This document shows positions 31,793 to 42,003 of a stretch of 64,000 nucleotides of DNA, one piece after another. Each line of letters starts with the position of its first letter. The stretch's first letter is position 1. The stretch spans positions 62,001 through 126,000 of the forward strand of contig JASCOD010000010.1 in NCBI GenBank assembly GCA_029959615.1, in the 5' to 3' direction. Source of the stretch: Flavobacteriaceae bacterium PS02338. Lineage in GTDB: Bacteria > Bacteroidota > Bacteroidia > Sphingobacteriales > Sphingobacteriaceae. The translations under genes and the position numbers were made by a program. Below the pieces are notes generated by a model, which searched no databases, was not told the origin of the DNA, and saw nothing but the letters and a program-made list of their open reading frames with translations.

Positions 31793-32899
31793 ATGTATCA
31801 CAGCATTTCAATCAATAGAAAATCAACAATCCTACTGGCATTGACCACATCGCTGGTATTGATGCTTTCAGCTTGTTCCCAAAAAGAGCAGGAAAAAGGA
31901 CAGGTGAAGGAAGTACAGGAAAAGCCCGTAAATTATAAAACGGCTCCCGTACAGTTTATCAATCCCGAATACGAAATATCCGTTCCGGCAGAACTGAAAC
32001 CCTTTGAGCAGGTAGCGGTGTATGCTAAAGTTACGGGATTTGTACAACGGATGTATGTAGATAGAGGCGACAGGGTTCGCAAAGGCCAGCTTTTGGCGGT
32101 ATTGGAAGCTCCCGAAATGCAGCAACAGTACCTTTCCGACAAATCCACAGAGCAAAAGGTATATAGTGATTACCTGTACGCAAAACAGGCGTATGACCGA
32201 TTGGTAACGGCTTCCAAAACAACCGGAGCGGTAGCCGATATTGAGCTGGACAGGGCTAAAAGTGCTATGGAGAGTGCCAAATCCGCCTATGAGGCTTCCA
32301 AAGCAGGTACGGCGCATTCTTCGCAGTTGTCGCAGTATCTCCGTATCACAGCACCGTTTGACGGCGTGATTACCCAGAGGAATGTTTCCGTAGGAGCTTT
32401 GGCAGGAACAGGAAGCAATACGCCTTTATTTATGATGGCACAGAGTAATAAGCTACGCCTTACCTTATCCCTGCCCGAAAAACACGCAGCATCCGTACAC
32501 CAGGGAATGCCCGCTACATTTACAGTTAGCTCACAGCCCGGTAAAACGTTTGATGCCAAACTTTCCCGTACATCGGGACTGCTTGACCAGGAAGACCGTT
32601 CCCTTACATTGGAGTTTGACGTAAGCAACCCGTCAGGCGAATTGCAGGGAGGCGATTATGCACAGGTCAAGCTGAAATTAAAGCGTAAAAGCCCGTCGAA
32701 TTGGGTACAGACCAAGAGCGTACTAAATACGCAGTCGGGAACTTATGTTTTGACGTTGAACAACAACGAGGTAAAACGGATTGCTGTAAATGAGGGGGTA
32801 CGTTTAGATACACTGACAGAGGTTTTCGGTAATCTTTCGCCCGAAGACAATATCATTCTGAAACCGTCAGAAGAAATCAAAGAGGGTAAAATAAACTAA
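31793..32899 (+). CDS. RND efflux periplasmic adaptor lipoprotein
   Basis: 368 residues. The lipobox LSAC at residues 25-28 predicts an inner-membrane lipoprotein. A lipoyl half-motif (AVYAKVTGFVQRMYVDRGDR), a coiled coil (about 115-170) and the second half (ITAPFDGVITQRNVSVGAL) follow, then the beta-barrel. It starts 24 nt after the RND gene, completing a tripartite pump. The last segment NVKRIAVNEGV-like region is usual for MdtA-type adaptors. Confidence 0.93.
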   Translation: MYHSISINRKSTILLALTTSLVLMLSACSQKEQEKGQVKEVQEKPVNYKTAPVQFINPEYEISVPAELKPFEQVAVYAKVTGFVQRMYVDRGDRVRKGQLLAVLEAPEMQQQYLSDKSTEQKVYSDYLYAKQAYDRLVTASKTTGAVADIELDRAKSAMESAKSAYEASKAGTAHSSQLSQYLRITAPFDGVITQRNVSVGALAGTGSNTPLFMMAQSNKLRLTLSLPEKHAASVHQGMPATFTVSSQPGKTFDAKLSRTSGLLDQEDRSLTLEFDVSNPSGELQGGDYAQVKLKLKRKSPSNWVQTKSVLNTQSGTYVLTLNNNEVKRIAVNEGVRLDTLTEVFGNLSPEDNIILKPSEEIKEGKIN

Positions 32900-32905
32900 C
32901 AAAAT

Positions 32906-33493
32906 ATGAAGGATATGAAAATGAAATTAAATAAAAGAGCGATGCTCACGTACATTTTGGTAACAATTGGAGGCTTCTGCTTTGCGGGCTGCAACGGCAA
33001 TGAGCAAACGAAAACCGTGTCGCAATCCGCACCAACTGCAATCGCGGAAAAAGAAAATACATCATTGCCGGAACAGACCGGTGATGATGTGGTATTTAAA
33101 GACAAGGATGGAAAAACCGTATCGCTAAAATCCTTAAAAGGCAAGGTGGTATTCATCAATTTTTGGGCTACGTGGTGTCCGCCATGTATTCAAGAAATGC
33201 CGTCAATCAACCAACTGAAACAATCATTTAACGGCAATAACGACATCGTGTTTTTAATGGTAGATGTGGATAACAAAATCGAAAAATCTACTGCATTTAT
33301 GAATAAGAAAAAGTATGACCTGCCTGTATATGTTCCAGCCGGAAATATACCTTCCGATTATTTAGGAGGTGCAATTCCGACTACGGTTATACTCGACAAA
33401 AGCGGAGATATGATTGCCCGTTTAGAAGGTGGTAGGGATTATTCAAGCCCCGAAATAGTGAAAGCCCTTAAAGAATTGGTGGAAAGTAACTAA
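32906..33493 (+). CDS. TlpA-like periplasmic thiol-disulfide oxidoreductase (lipoprotein), copy 1
   Basis: 195 residues. A signal sequence ends in CFAGC, probably a lipoprotein site. The thioredoxin-like domain starts at about residue 65 with VVFKDKDGKTVSLKSLKGKV, active site FWATWCPPCIQEMP, and cis-Pro in GGAIPTTVILDKSG. TlpA proteins reduce disulfides in the periplasm, often in cytochrome maturation. It lies 6 nt after the adaptor gene, so it is part of the efflux operon. The reason for a link with the pump is unclear. Confidence 0.9.
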   Translation: MKDMKMKLNKRAMLTYILVTIGGFCFAGCNGNEQTKTVSQSAPTAIAEKENTSLPEQTGDDVVFKDKDGKTVSLKSLKGKVVFINFWATWCPPCIQEMPSINQLKQSFNGNNDIVFLMVDVDNKIEKSTAFMNKKKYDLPVYVPAGNIPSDYLGGAIPTTVILDKSGDMIARLEGGRDYSSPEIVKALKELVESN

Positions 33494-33495
33494 AA

Positions 33496-34134
33496 ATGAA
33501 CGAAATTATGTTGAACAACAAAGAGCTTTCAAAAGAAAAACCACCTACAAATCAGTTTTGGCAGTACATCCGTAAAAACGGTTTTACTATATTAATGGTC
33601 ATCTTGATCGGGGTACTGTTCGTCAGCCCCGATGCAAAATCATTCCTGCTACGACAACTTATGGCAACAGGGATTTTTAATGCAAGTATAGATAAAAAGG
33701 ACACGGATACAGTGAACCAGGTAAACGCAGATTTTAATTTTTCCGACGAGAAAGGCAATGTTGTGAATACCTCCTCATTAAGAGGAAAAGTAGTATTCAT
33801 CAACTTCTGGGCATCGTGGTGTCCGCCTTGCAGGGCTGAGTTTCCTTCTATTGAAAAACTCTATTCCACATTCAAAGACCATCCTGATTTTTTCTTTCTT
33901 ACAATTAATGAGGATAACGATATAGCGGTAGCAAGAGAATATTTGAATAAAGAAAAGTTTTCAGTTCCACTTTACAGATCCAGTGGTAATGTTCCGGCAG
34001 AAATTTATGCCGGGTCGTTGCCCACAACGCTTGTATTAGATAAGACAGGAAAAATCCGATTTCACCACACAGGATTTGCTAATTATACTTCCGAAAAGTT
34101 TATAGAGCAGATGAAAGAATTGATGGAAGACTAA
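33496..34134 (+). CDS. TlpA-like membrane-anchored thiol-disulfide oxidoreductase, copy 2
   Basis: 212 residues, 2 nt after copy 1. One N-terminal transmembrane helix (about 30-47, GFTILMVILIGVLFVSP) anchors the domain on the periplasmic side. Active site INFWASWCPPCRAEFPS; cis-Pro in AGSLPTTLVLDKTGKI. It is similar to copy 1 in the catalytic domain but uses a different membrane attachment. The pair may form a reductase relay. It is the last gene of the efflux operon. Confidence 0.9.
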   Translation: MNEIMLNNKELSKEKPPTNQFWQYIRKNGFTILMVILIGVLFVSPDAKSFLLRQLMATGIFNASIDKKDTDTVNQVNADFNFSDEKGNVVNTSSLRGKVVFINFWASWCPPCRAEFPSIEKLYSTFKDHPDFFFLTINEDNDIAVAREYLNKEKFSVPLYRSSGNVPAEIYAGSLPTTLVLDKTGKIRFHHTGFANYTSEKFIEQMKELMED

Positions 34135-34207
34135 GAATTAAAAGGTCTTCCATTTGATAATTAACCGTACAAAATAGATTGTTTATATAACCACAAAAAA
34201 TTACCGA

Positions 34208-35038
34208 ATGGAAAAATGCTATAGAGAATGTATTCGAAACGTCGAGGAAAAAATTATTGAGTTGACAATGGAAATGGAAAATCCAATTTTGCTGGCGCAG
34301 GAGATTATTGAACTTCTGATTAATAACATGGCAGATTTGAAAAAGTTTGTGGCAGAACGAGGCTTTAATAGTACAGAAGAGGAAATATATTTCTTTAAGC
34401 ATTTAAAGCCTGTCATTCTTTCAAAACTTATTTATCACAATGCTGTTTACAAAATAGAAACAAAAAAGCCTTATGGCAATGGGAAAGCCATTAAAAAATA
34501 TATCGATAATGAACTTTCAAAGTTGAAAAGGTATTTTGATAACAATCTCGATTTTTATAAATATTACAGAACTAACAGCACCTATTTGGACCACAAATAT
34601 TTTGTACGTGGAAAACATGATATTAAATTGAGCCTTGACACGTTTTATTTCGAAGCAGATCACAATTTTACAACTTCACACGACTATAAAGTAGCCAAAA
34701 TTATTGCAAATGACCTGATACAGGTATATCTTGAAGATCAGCTAAATACCCGAACCCCTAAAAAATCATTTGATGATAATCCTTTAAAATGGACTGCCAA
34801 TAAAACTGCATTAACCGAATTAATTTATGCTCTGTATTCACAAAATGTTTTTAATAACGGAAATGCCGACATAAAAGAAATAGCAAAAACATTTGAAAGC
34901 ATCTTTAATGTTGATCTAGGAGATTTCTATCATACTTTTATGGAACTTAAATCCCGAAAAATAAACCGTACAAAATTCATTGATAGCTTACGCGATGCTT
35001 TAATCAGAAAAATGGATGAACAGGATGAAAAGGTATAA
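34208..35038 (+). CDS. RteC-domain protein, copy 1
   Basis: 276 residues. Segments such as IDNELSKLKRYFDNNLDFYKYYR, KYFVRGKHDI and ALTELIYALYSQNVFNNGNADI match the RteC family that, in CTnDOT, controls excision gene expression in response to tetracycline. A second protein with the same pattern is at 56448. It is convergent with the helicase-methylase gene; a bidirectional hairpin separates them. Confidence 0.88.
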   Translation: MEKCYRECIRNVEEKIIELTMEMENPILLAQEIIELLINNMADLKKFVAERGFNSTEEEIYFFKHLKPVILSKLIYHNAVYKIETKKPYGNGKAIKKYIDNELSKLKRYFDNNLDFYKYYRTNSTYLDHKYFVRGKHDIKLSLDTFYFEADHNFTTSHDYKVAKIIANDLIQVYLEDQLNTRTPKKSFDDNPLKWTANKTALTELIYALYSQNVFNNGNADIKEIAKTFESIFNVDLGDFYHTFMELKSRKINRTKFIDSLRDALIRKMDEQDEKV

Positions 35039-35051
35039 TACCAACTAAACA

Positions 35052-35093
35052 AAAAAGTAAACGTTGATTTATGATAGTCTACGTTTACTTTTT
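35052..35093. terminator. Bidirectional terminator between rteC-like gene and the helicase-methylase gene
   Basis: AAAAAGTAAACGT (35052-35064) and its perfect complement (35081-35093), a 13-bp stem with 16-nt loop and A/T tails on both sides. Confidence 0.8.
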
Positions 35094-35114
35094 ACATTGT
35101 AAGTCAGTTCCGTT

Positions 35115-38100
35115 TCACAACACACCCCTTGGTATGTGGACGCCTTTTGTTCTTACAATGGCTTCCGAAATATTTTGGTTTTGTTCCTTTTTCTCAGTCT
35201 TTTCAGCAGGCTCTTCTTTCGTCTCAGGAGCAATTGACAACATAATTTTTCTTTCTACACCAGCCAATTCCGTTTTGAGTTCGCTTAGTCGGGTTTCTTT
35301 GTTCCAAGTACCGTTTACGATTTCCTGAAGTACAGGCAGGTCTTTTTTGAGTTCCACATTTTTCTTTTGTTCCTGTTCTATATATCCGGGCAGTTTTTCC
35401 AATGCCTTTAGAAAATTCATCGCTGCCGTTTCAGGATCTTTCGCCATGATACCGTTGTTGTACGTGTATTTGATATTGCCTTCACCTTGTATTAAAAAAC
35501 GGTTTACACGAATATCCACGCCCTCTTTTTCAGAAACTTCGGTTTTGACCAATAACTGAAATCCATACAAACTTCCTATTTCCTGATAATCACCACCTGT
35601 GCGGGCTTTATCCGCTATCTGGTTGAGTTTTGCACCAATCTGTTTGACATCGGCATTTGCCGACAAACCCTCCAACTGAACAGGATTGGCAATACTGTCG
35701 TCCGAATGTTTTTGTATTCGCTTTTCTAAATTATTCCAGTCAAGGCTCATCCGTTCCAATCGGGATTTGGAACCTTCCAGCATAGCCTTAACATCTTCTA
35801 ACTTATGTTTAGAACTGTATTTAGAACGATTGAATGCTTGTTTCTCGCTTTCCAGACCCGCAATCTGTTTTTCCAATTTTGCTTTTTCAAGCAAATCGGT
35901 ATTTCCCGAAAGTATTGCCACGTATTCAGAGAAATTCATGCCGGTTTTTTCGTCCATTGCACCTTCATCAATGGTACGTTTGCCCATGCTGTTACTTTTC
36001 AGCTGACCAATGAAAACCTGCTTGTTGTACAAGGTATTGAATTTATAGCTGTCTAATGATTTCTCAACCGCATAGATAAAAATATCTATTTTGTTGTCTG
36101 CAAAGAACTTAGCAATATCATTCCCTTTTCGGATAGCCCGCCCATCCCTTTGGGCAAGGTCTGACGGTCGCCATGGTATATCGAGGTGATGTACGGCAAC
36201 CGCTCGTTTCTGTGCATTTACACCTGTACCCAACATTTCTGTAGAACCAAACAGTACCCTTATCTTTCCCTCATTGACATCGCTGATGAATTGCTTACGC
36301 TGCTTTTCGTTTTTGGCTTCCTGTATAAAACGAACTTCGTTTGCAGGGATACCGTGGTCTTCAACAAGTTTGCGTTTAATTTCCGAATATACATTCCATT
36401 CGCCTGGCTTGTAGGTTCCCAGATCGGAGAATATAAATTGTGTACCTTTCTGTGCATTGAACTTAGTGTAGTATTTGGCAATGTTTGCCGCACAATGGGA
36501 AGCTTTATTGTCAGGGTGATCTTCGTATTTACGGTTTATCATCCGCATATCCAAAGACATCTTACGAGCGTAATCCGTAGCGATGAGCATCTTTGCCTTT
36601 TCCTCACTTTGAGATAATGGCGGTCGTCCCAACAGTTCAGCATTGCCCGTTTTGGCAAATTCCATCAATTTTTTGATAAATACTTCCTGCTCTGGTGTTG
36701 GAGGGATATTGTATAGTATCTCATTCTTTTCCGGACGATCTATGCCTATATCTTTGGCGGTTCGGTAATCCGTTATCTCGGAATAGAATTGGGCAAGTTC
36801 TGGCACTTTGATAAAGAAGCGGAAACGCTCTTTTGATACAATATTGTTAGCCACCGAAAATTCATAATCGGTAGTCTTGCGGGCATAGATCGCTGCCCAG
36901 GCATCAAAGCAATTGATACCTTGTTTTTCCAATGCCTGTGGTCGCAAGTATTTAAAAAGCAGATACAGTTCCGTCAGCGAATTGCTAATCGTAGTACCCG
37001 ATAGAAAAGTTGCTCCCAAATCCTTTCCGGTGCGTTCCTGAATGGTACGGATGGCAAACAGCAGGTTCATTGCCCTTTGGCTTCCTGCCATATTGCCCAA
37101 TCCGGCAACACGCTCATGGCGGGTATTAAACATCAGATTTTTGAAACGATGGCTTTCATCGACCAACAAGTGATCGATGCCCATCATTTTAAAATCAACT
37201 ACATCATCCTTTCGGTTTTCAATATCGTGTTCCAGTGTTTTCAACCGGACTTCAAGGTTCTGTTTGCGTATCTGTACGCCTTTGAGCATACCTCTTGAAA
37301 TTTCATTGCCCTGTGCTTCCAGAGCAGCAAGGTTATCCTCAACGTTCTGTAGCTCACCTTCCAATATCTCTTTCTGCATTTCAGGTGATTGGGGTATCAT
37401 CCCGAATTGATCATGCGTCAATATCACACAATCCCAATCGTTATTTTTGATGTCGCCAAAAATCCGTTGTCTTTTCTGTGGAGTAAAATCTTCCTTTCCG
37501 GGATATAGGATTTTAGCGTGTGGATAAGCTTTACGATAGGTTTCCGCTATTTCGTGGACATTGGCTTTCAGCCCTAATATCATCGGTTTATGTACCATGC
37601 CCAACCTCTTCATTTCCTGAGCAGCCGTACACATTATCAAGGTTTTGCCAGCACCTACTTCATGGTCGCAAATCGCTCCTCCATTCAGCTTTATCATCCA
37701 AACGGCATCCTTCTGGCTTGAATATAGGTCTTCAATACCCAGACCTTTTCTGTCCAGTCCGGGAAACTCCTGATGGCTTCCGTCATATTGCGGACGTACA
37801 AAGCAATTGAACGTGTCATTGTACTGATCAGTTAGCCGTTTTTTAAACTCATCGTTCTGGGCATGAAGCCAATCAGTAAAAGCGGTACGGATTTCATCAA
37901 TTTTGGTATTCGCCATCTGTATGGCTTCCATATCCCTTACCTTGACTTCCTTGTCATCTATTGTAACCTTTTTGGTAATATCAGGCGTGGTATTGACCAG
38001 AGCGTGCTTCAGTAAAGCAATTCCATCATAGGTACGGCTTTGCGATTTGATGGCGTACTTATCCCAGATGTGTACGTTCTTGCTGTTGCAATTGATATTG

Positions 38101-40547
38101 AAATCGTCTGTGGTTTCAGAATAATGAATGCGTACATCCGTATCGAACAGGTGCGAAGCGAAGCGGGCATAAATCCTTGTGGGTATCCAGCGTTCCCCTA
38201 AATTAAAATCCAGTTCTTCAAATTCGATACGCCTTGGTCGAGCCTCTTCCAAAGCCGAAAGACTTTCCTTTGCTTCTTTGTCTTCAGGGTGGTTCTCTAC
38301 ATAGTTGCGTACATCGTTTGCTTTTTCAACCACGTTTCCGGCAATCCATCTTTCGGTTATTTCATACCCTTTCTGCAAAGGATCGTAATAAATACGTCCG
38401 TGCAGGGAATTCTTTAGTTCATCAGCAGGCATTCCGCTGATTTCTGACATATAATCCAAGTCAACCGTTCCAAATCGGTTGAGCGATGCGGATAAGGCTT
38501 CATCGGGATTATCGGTAGCAAGCGTGGTAGTAGAGAAACTTACCGGACGGTGGAATATATCCGATTTATGCACAACACCGCCAACCACACGTTCCAGATA
38601 AGGAATTTCCTTTCCGGCACTATCAGTTTTGATGAGTTTGATATTATCAGCACTGTTCAGGTTGCCGTACTTTTTGACAAAAGCGTCGTACAAGCTGTTC
38701 AGCTTTTCCCGCTCATCTTTATGTTCTGTTTGCTTTTCAGCTTCTTTTTGATAAAGATCAATATAAATATCACGCAGGTTGATATAGGCTTCGGTTCTTA
38801 GCTTTTGGTTTTGTGGCAAAGCCAAAGGATGAAACACAGCGTTTTCCCTGTAAACATTTATGTTTTTCAGGTAGCCAACTGCTCCTTTGAACGATACCAG
38901 GCTATCGTTTCTGTGGAAAGCCTGTAAAGGTTCGGTGTAGGGTTCTGGTTCTGTTGGTATTACTTGTATGGGGATTTGTTCAGATTTGCCGTTACCATTC
39001 AAGCCAGAAAACAAATCGCCAATAATTGCTGCCTGTCCGTTTTGGGAAGTTTCCGCTTTTGGTGTAATTGGGGTTGGCGTAAAGGTTTGCTGCATCGTTC
39101 CATTGAACAGATTGCCCTGATAGCTTTTCCTTACAGCTTTCTTTTTGGCAGGCGTTTTCTTTTTAACTGTTGGTATAGGTGTAACTAATGCTACGGGTTG
39201 CGGGCTTTCAAAAAGGTCGAACAAATTCAGTTGTACTTCCTGATTGGGAACTGTATTATTTGATGGAACCTGTTTCTGTTCTTCTTTTAAAGGTTCACTT
39301 GCAATTATCGGCTGAATAATGGGTTCAACTTTAGGTACAGGCGGTGGAACCTCTTCTTTTTGTAAAGAGGCATCTTGCTTTTTACCGTTGTATAAGTCAA
39401 GGTTCAGGTAGTTCCCAAAATCTTCCCTTAGCAGTTTTGTTACATCATCCGCAATACCTTGGGCACCTCCGCTGTGCAGAAAGATAGGCTGTTTACGTCC
39501 GTACTGGTCTGTGCTTTCGATAATCTCGTCAAAGACAGTACAGGCTGAATACATGACCCACGCATTTATCTTTCGATCGTCTTTGGCATCGATAGATAGG
39601 CAGAAATCTTTTTCGTTTTCGGTAAGTTCTTTTTTGTTCTTGTTCTTCTGTAAGATCACCAGGTCACTTCCTACTTCGGTTCCGGCATGTTCGGTAAAGA
39701 GATTGTTGGGCAACCTGACCACAGATACAAGATTGTTCTCTTTCATCAAGGCTTCCCGTATTGGCTGATTGGCAGGGCTGTCCAATACGCCCTGCGAGGT
39801 GATGAATGCCAGGATACCGCCATCACGAAGCATATCGCTTCCCTTTAAGAAGAAATAGTTGTGAATGGCTTTTGCCGCCAATGCTTTTGCAGGATCATTC
39901 CCTCTTGTATAGGAAAGGTCAAAAACCGAAGCCGTACCAAAAGGAATATTACTGGTAACCAGATCATAGCTCTCTTTATCTGCTTCAGGTATGTCTTCAA
40001 AACCCCGGACGTGTGCATTCACATCAGGGTAGATATGTTTCAGAATTTTTCCAGTAAGCAGGTCTTTTTCATAAGCTGAAATATCACGTATAGTTCCAAA
40101 ACTTTCTTTGAACCTTTCTATAAATGCTCCGGCTCCGGCAGAAGGTTCCAGCATTTTATTGACGGTAATACCGTTTTCTTTCATTACATCTGCCAATGCT
40201 TTGATCAGTGGCGCAGGCGTGTAAAAAGCGGTAAGTACGGAGTTCCGCATACTATCTACATAGCGACGGTATTCTTTTTCGTCCGCGGAGTTTTCTCTTA
40301 AAAGCTGGTGCAATTCCTGTGTAGCTTCAAAGAACTGGTGGTCTGTTTTTCTCCAATTGTTGATGTCTATTTCGTCTGCTACAGGGTTCAAAACGAACTT
40401 TAGACCGCCAAATCCGCTGTATTGCATCATTAGCAGTCTTTCGCCCGACGTGGGTGTCCGTTTCTCCTTATCAAGTTTAAAAGCTGTTCTTAGGGCATAA
40501 ATGTTCTGTTGGAGATGGAACTTTTTACTGAAGGCCATTTTCCTCAA
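35115..40547 (-). CDS. Giant SNF2-type helicase fused to an N6-adenine DNA methyltransferase
   Basis: 1810 residues. An N-terminal methyltransferase has the AdoMet motif MLEPSAGAGAF (about residue 135) and catalytic NIPFG (about 200). A proline/lysine-rich linker follows (about 390-560). The helicase half has Walker A EVGAGKT (about 965), DESH (about 1127) and motif VI DLAQRDGRAIRKGN (about 1466), then a long coiled-coil end. Such proteins sit in nearly all Bacteroidota ICEs and are thought to protect or process transferred DNA. The start at 40547 overlaps DUF1896 by 23 nt; M4 is an alternative start. Confidence 0.92.
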   Translation of the reverse strand: MRKMAFSKKFHLQQNIYALRTAFKLDKEKRTPTSGERLLMMQYSGFGGLKFVLNPVADEIDINNWRKTDHQFFEATQELHQLLRENSADEKEYRRYVDSMRNSVLTAFYTPAPLIKALADVMKENGITVNKMLEPSAGAGAFIERFKESFGTIRDISAYEKDLLTGKILKHIYPDVNAHVRGFEDIPEADKESYDLVTSNIPFGTASVFDLSYTRGNDPAKALAAKAIHNYFFLKGSDMLRDGGILAFITSQGVLDSPANQPIREALMKENNLVSVVRLPNNLFTEHAGTEVGSDLVILQKNKNKKELTENEKDFCLSIDAKDDRKINAWVMYSACTVFDEIIESTDQYGRKQPIFLHSGGAQGIADDVTKLLREDFGNYLNLDLYNGKKQDASLQKEEVPPPVPKVEPIIQPIIASEPLKEEQKQVPSNNTVPNQEVQLNLFDLFESPQPVALVTPIPTVKKKTPAKKKAVRKSYQGNLFNGTMQQTFTPTPITPKAETSQNGQAAIIGDLFSGLNGNGKSEQIPIQVIPTEPEPYTEPLQAFHRNDSLVSFKGAVGYLKNINVYRENAVFHPLALPQNQKLRTEAYINLRDIYIDLYQKEAEKQTEHKDEREKLNSLYDAFVKKYGNLNSADNIKLIKTDSAGKEIPYLERVVGGVVHKSDIFHRPVSFSTTTLATDNPDEALSASLNRFGTVDLDYMSEISGMPADELKNSLHGRIYYDPLQKGYEITERWIAGNVVEKANDVRNYVENHPEDKEAKESLSALEEARPRRIEFEELDFNLGERWIPTRIYARFASHLFDTDVRIHYSETTDDFNINCNSKNVHIWDKYAIKSQSRTYDGIALLKHALVNTTPDITKKVTIDDKEVKVRDMEAIQMANTKIDEIRTAFTDWLHAQNDEFKKRLTDQYNDTFNCFVRPQYDGSHQEFPGLDRKGLGIEDLYSSQKDAVWMIKLNGGAICDHEVGAGKTLIMCTAAQEMKRLGMVHKPMILGLKANVHEIAETYRKAYPHAKILYPGKEDFTPQKRQRIFGDIKNNDWDCVILTHDQFGMIPQSPEMQKEILEGELQNVEDNLAALEAQGNEISRGMLKGVQIRKQNLEVRLKTLEHDIENRKDDVVDFKMMGIDHLLVDESHRFKNLMFNTRHERVAGLGNMAGSQRAMNLLFAIRTIQERTGKDLGATFLSGTTISNSLTELYLLFKYLRPQALEKQGINCFDAWAAIYARKTTDYEFSVANNIVSKERFRFFIKVPELAQFYSEITDYRTAKDIGIDRPEKNEILYNIPPTPEQEVFIKKLMEFAKTGNAELLGRPPLSQSEEKAKMLIATDYARKMSLDMRMINRKYEDHPDNKASHCAANIAKYYTKFNAQKGTQFIFSDLGTYKPGEWNVYSEIKRKLVEDHGIPANEVRFIQEAKNEKQRKQFISDVNEGKIRVLFGSTEMLGTGVNAQKRAVAVHHLDIPWRPSDLAQRDGRAIRKGNDIAKFFADNKIDIFIYAVEKSLDSYKFNTLYNKQVFIGQLKSNSMGKRTIDEGAMDEKTGMNFSEYVAILSGNTDLLEKAKLEKQIAGLESEKQAFNRSKYSSKHKLEDVKAMLEGSKSRLERMSLDWNNLEKRIQKHSDDSIANPVQLEGLSANADVKQIGAKLNQIADKARTGGDYQEIGSLYGFQLLVKTEVSEKEGVDIRVNRFLIQGEGNIKYTYNNGIMAKDPETAAMNFLKALEKLPGYIEQEQKKNVELKKDLPVLQEIVNGTWNKETRLSELKTELAGVERKIMLSIAPETKEEPAEKTEKKEQNQNISEAIVRTKGVHIPRGVL

Positions 40548-40962
40548 TCCAGATTGCGATGGTTCCGGTTATTTCAGTGTAGAGAAGGTCGTACTCTGTG
40601 GTATAGGCGAAATCATCGGTTAATTGGTAATTTGTGAAAACGGGTTCGCAAACAGGAGACATTTTCAAGGCAAATGGTCGCAGTTCCTCATCTGCCATGA
40701 TGGTGTCGAACTCATTGCATACGGCTTGGAACACCGTATCAAATTTGGAGAAATGCAAGCCCTCAAAAAGTATGTAATTGGCTATTTCATCACATCTTTC
40801 AATAGGATTTCCCGATCGGAAAGCTCCCTCGTAAGCATTAGCCGCCCATGAGGAACGCTGCTGTATAAACTTTGTGTCAAAGGCTTTTTCGGGAAAGCTG
40901 GTATTGAGTAATTCTTGTAGTCGTAACTTAAAATACGAAAGGTCTTTTTGCTGTGTATCCAT
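40525..40962 (-). CDS. DUF1896 protein
   Basis: 145 residues beginning MDTQQKDLSYFKLRLQELL. It belongs to the DUF1896 family, small acidic proteins found almost only beside the giant helicase-methylase in Bacteroidota mobile elements. It overlaps the next gene by 23 nt, so they are translationally coupled. The function is not known. It is the first gene of this minus-strand unit, with its promoter in 40963-41125. Confidence 0.88.
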   Translation of the reverse strand: MDTQQKDLSYFKLRLQELLNTSFPEKAFDTKFIQQRSSWAANAYEGAFRSGNPIERCDEIANYILFEGLHFSKFDTVFQAVCNEFDTIMADEELRPFALKMSPVCEPVFTNYQLTDDFAYTTEYDLLYTEITGTIAIWIEENGLQ

Positions 40963-41125
40963 ACTATATTTTGTTTAGAATTTTGATGAAAACCTAAAAT
41001 TATAGCAACAGATAAGCGCTTTTAAAAAAGTGGTAGTGTTTGGCTTTGAGAGGCAGGATTTGGCGTAAGGAAGTTAATGGCGAGGAATTTAATTTGTATT
41101 TTTACCAAAGTAAATTTTAAAAATT

Positions 41126-41938
41126 ATGAAAAACATTTATTTCGTTTTGCTGTCAGCAATTCTTTTCCTTACAGGCTGCTCTAACGGATCACAAACAAAC
41201 GACCCGATCCCGGAACACGAAACTTTTGAAGTTCAGTCCAAACAAATTGGTGAAAAAAGAACCATCAATGTATGGACACCAGAAGGTTACAAAACAAGTG
41301 TGGATTCTTTACCTGTAATGTATATGGCAGACGGTGGAATTAAAGAAGACTTTCCGCATATAGCCAACACACTGGCTAAACTTATTAAGGAGAAAAAAAT
41401 AAAACCACTTATTCTTGTAGGTATTGAGAACACCGAGCGAAGAAGAGACTTGACAGGTTTTACCGAAGTAGAAAAAGACAAAGAAATTGCACCTGTCGTG
41501 GGAGGTTCGGAAAAATTCAGAGCCTTTATAAAAGAAGAGCTTTTCCCTGAAATTGACAAAAAATACAGAACTACAAGCGAAAAAAGTATCATTGGCGAAT
41601 CTGCATCAGGGCTTTTTGTAATGGAAACTTTCTTCCTTACACCTGAAATGTTTGATAATTATATCGCTTTTGACCCTTCACTTTGGTGGAACAATCATTA
41701 TTTGGTAAGAACAGCAAAAGAGCATTTAACAAAATTTCCTACTACGGAAAAACGAATTTGGTTTGCAGGCTCGAATGCAGCGGATGTTTCGCCTTATACG
41801 AAAGAGTTAGCCAGTATTTTTAAATCAGAAAATTATCCAAACATCAAATGGAATTTTTCTGATGAACCTAAAGAAAAGCACAATACGATTTTCAGGGCAA
41901 CAAAAGAAAAAGCAATCGTTTGGACTTTGAACAAATAA
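41126..41938 (+). CDS. Alpha/beta-hydrolase esterase lipoprotein (esterase D/IroE-like)
   Basis: 270 residues with a lipoprotein signal ending FLTGC. The putative nucleophile Ser is in SIIGESASGLFVMETFF, followed by DPSLWWNNHYLV, as in the putative esterase D family (PF00756-type) that includes siderophore esterases. The late KEKHNTIFRATK carries the catalytic His. It acts outside the cytoplasmic membrane. It is the first cargo gene between DUF1896 and topB; nothing in the flanks fixes its substrate. Confidence 0.82.
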   Translation: MKNIYFVLLSAILFLTGCSNGSQTNDPIPEHETFEVQSKQIGEKRTINVWTPEGYKTSVDSLPVMYMADGGIKEDFPHIANTLAKLIKEKKIKPLILVGIENTERRRDLTGFTEVEKDKEIAPVVGGSEKFRAFIKEELFPEIDKKYRTTSEKSIIGESASGLFVMETFFLTPEMFDNYIAFDPSLWWNNHYLVRTAKEHLTKFPTTEKRIWFAGSNAADVSPYTKELASIFKSENYPNIKWNFSDEPKEKHNTIFRATKEKAIVWTLNK

Positions 41939-42003
41939 GTAATGACACAACGGGATTTAGAAAAAAAAATATCTTTATTTTTTCAATTGGTACAGATTAA
42001 ATT

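Noticed and set aside
35115..40547. Many plus-strand ORFs of 60-145 residues
   Set aside because: They are antisense shadows of the 1810-residue helicase-methylase gene and have no start signals or domain features.
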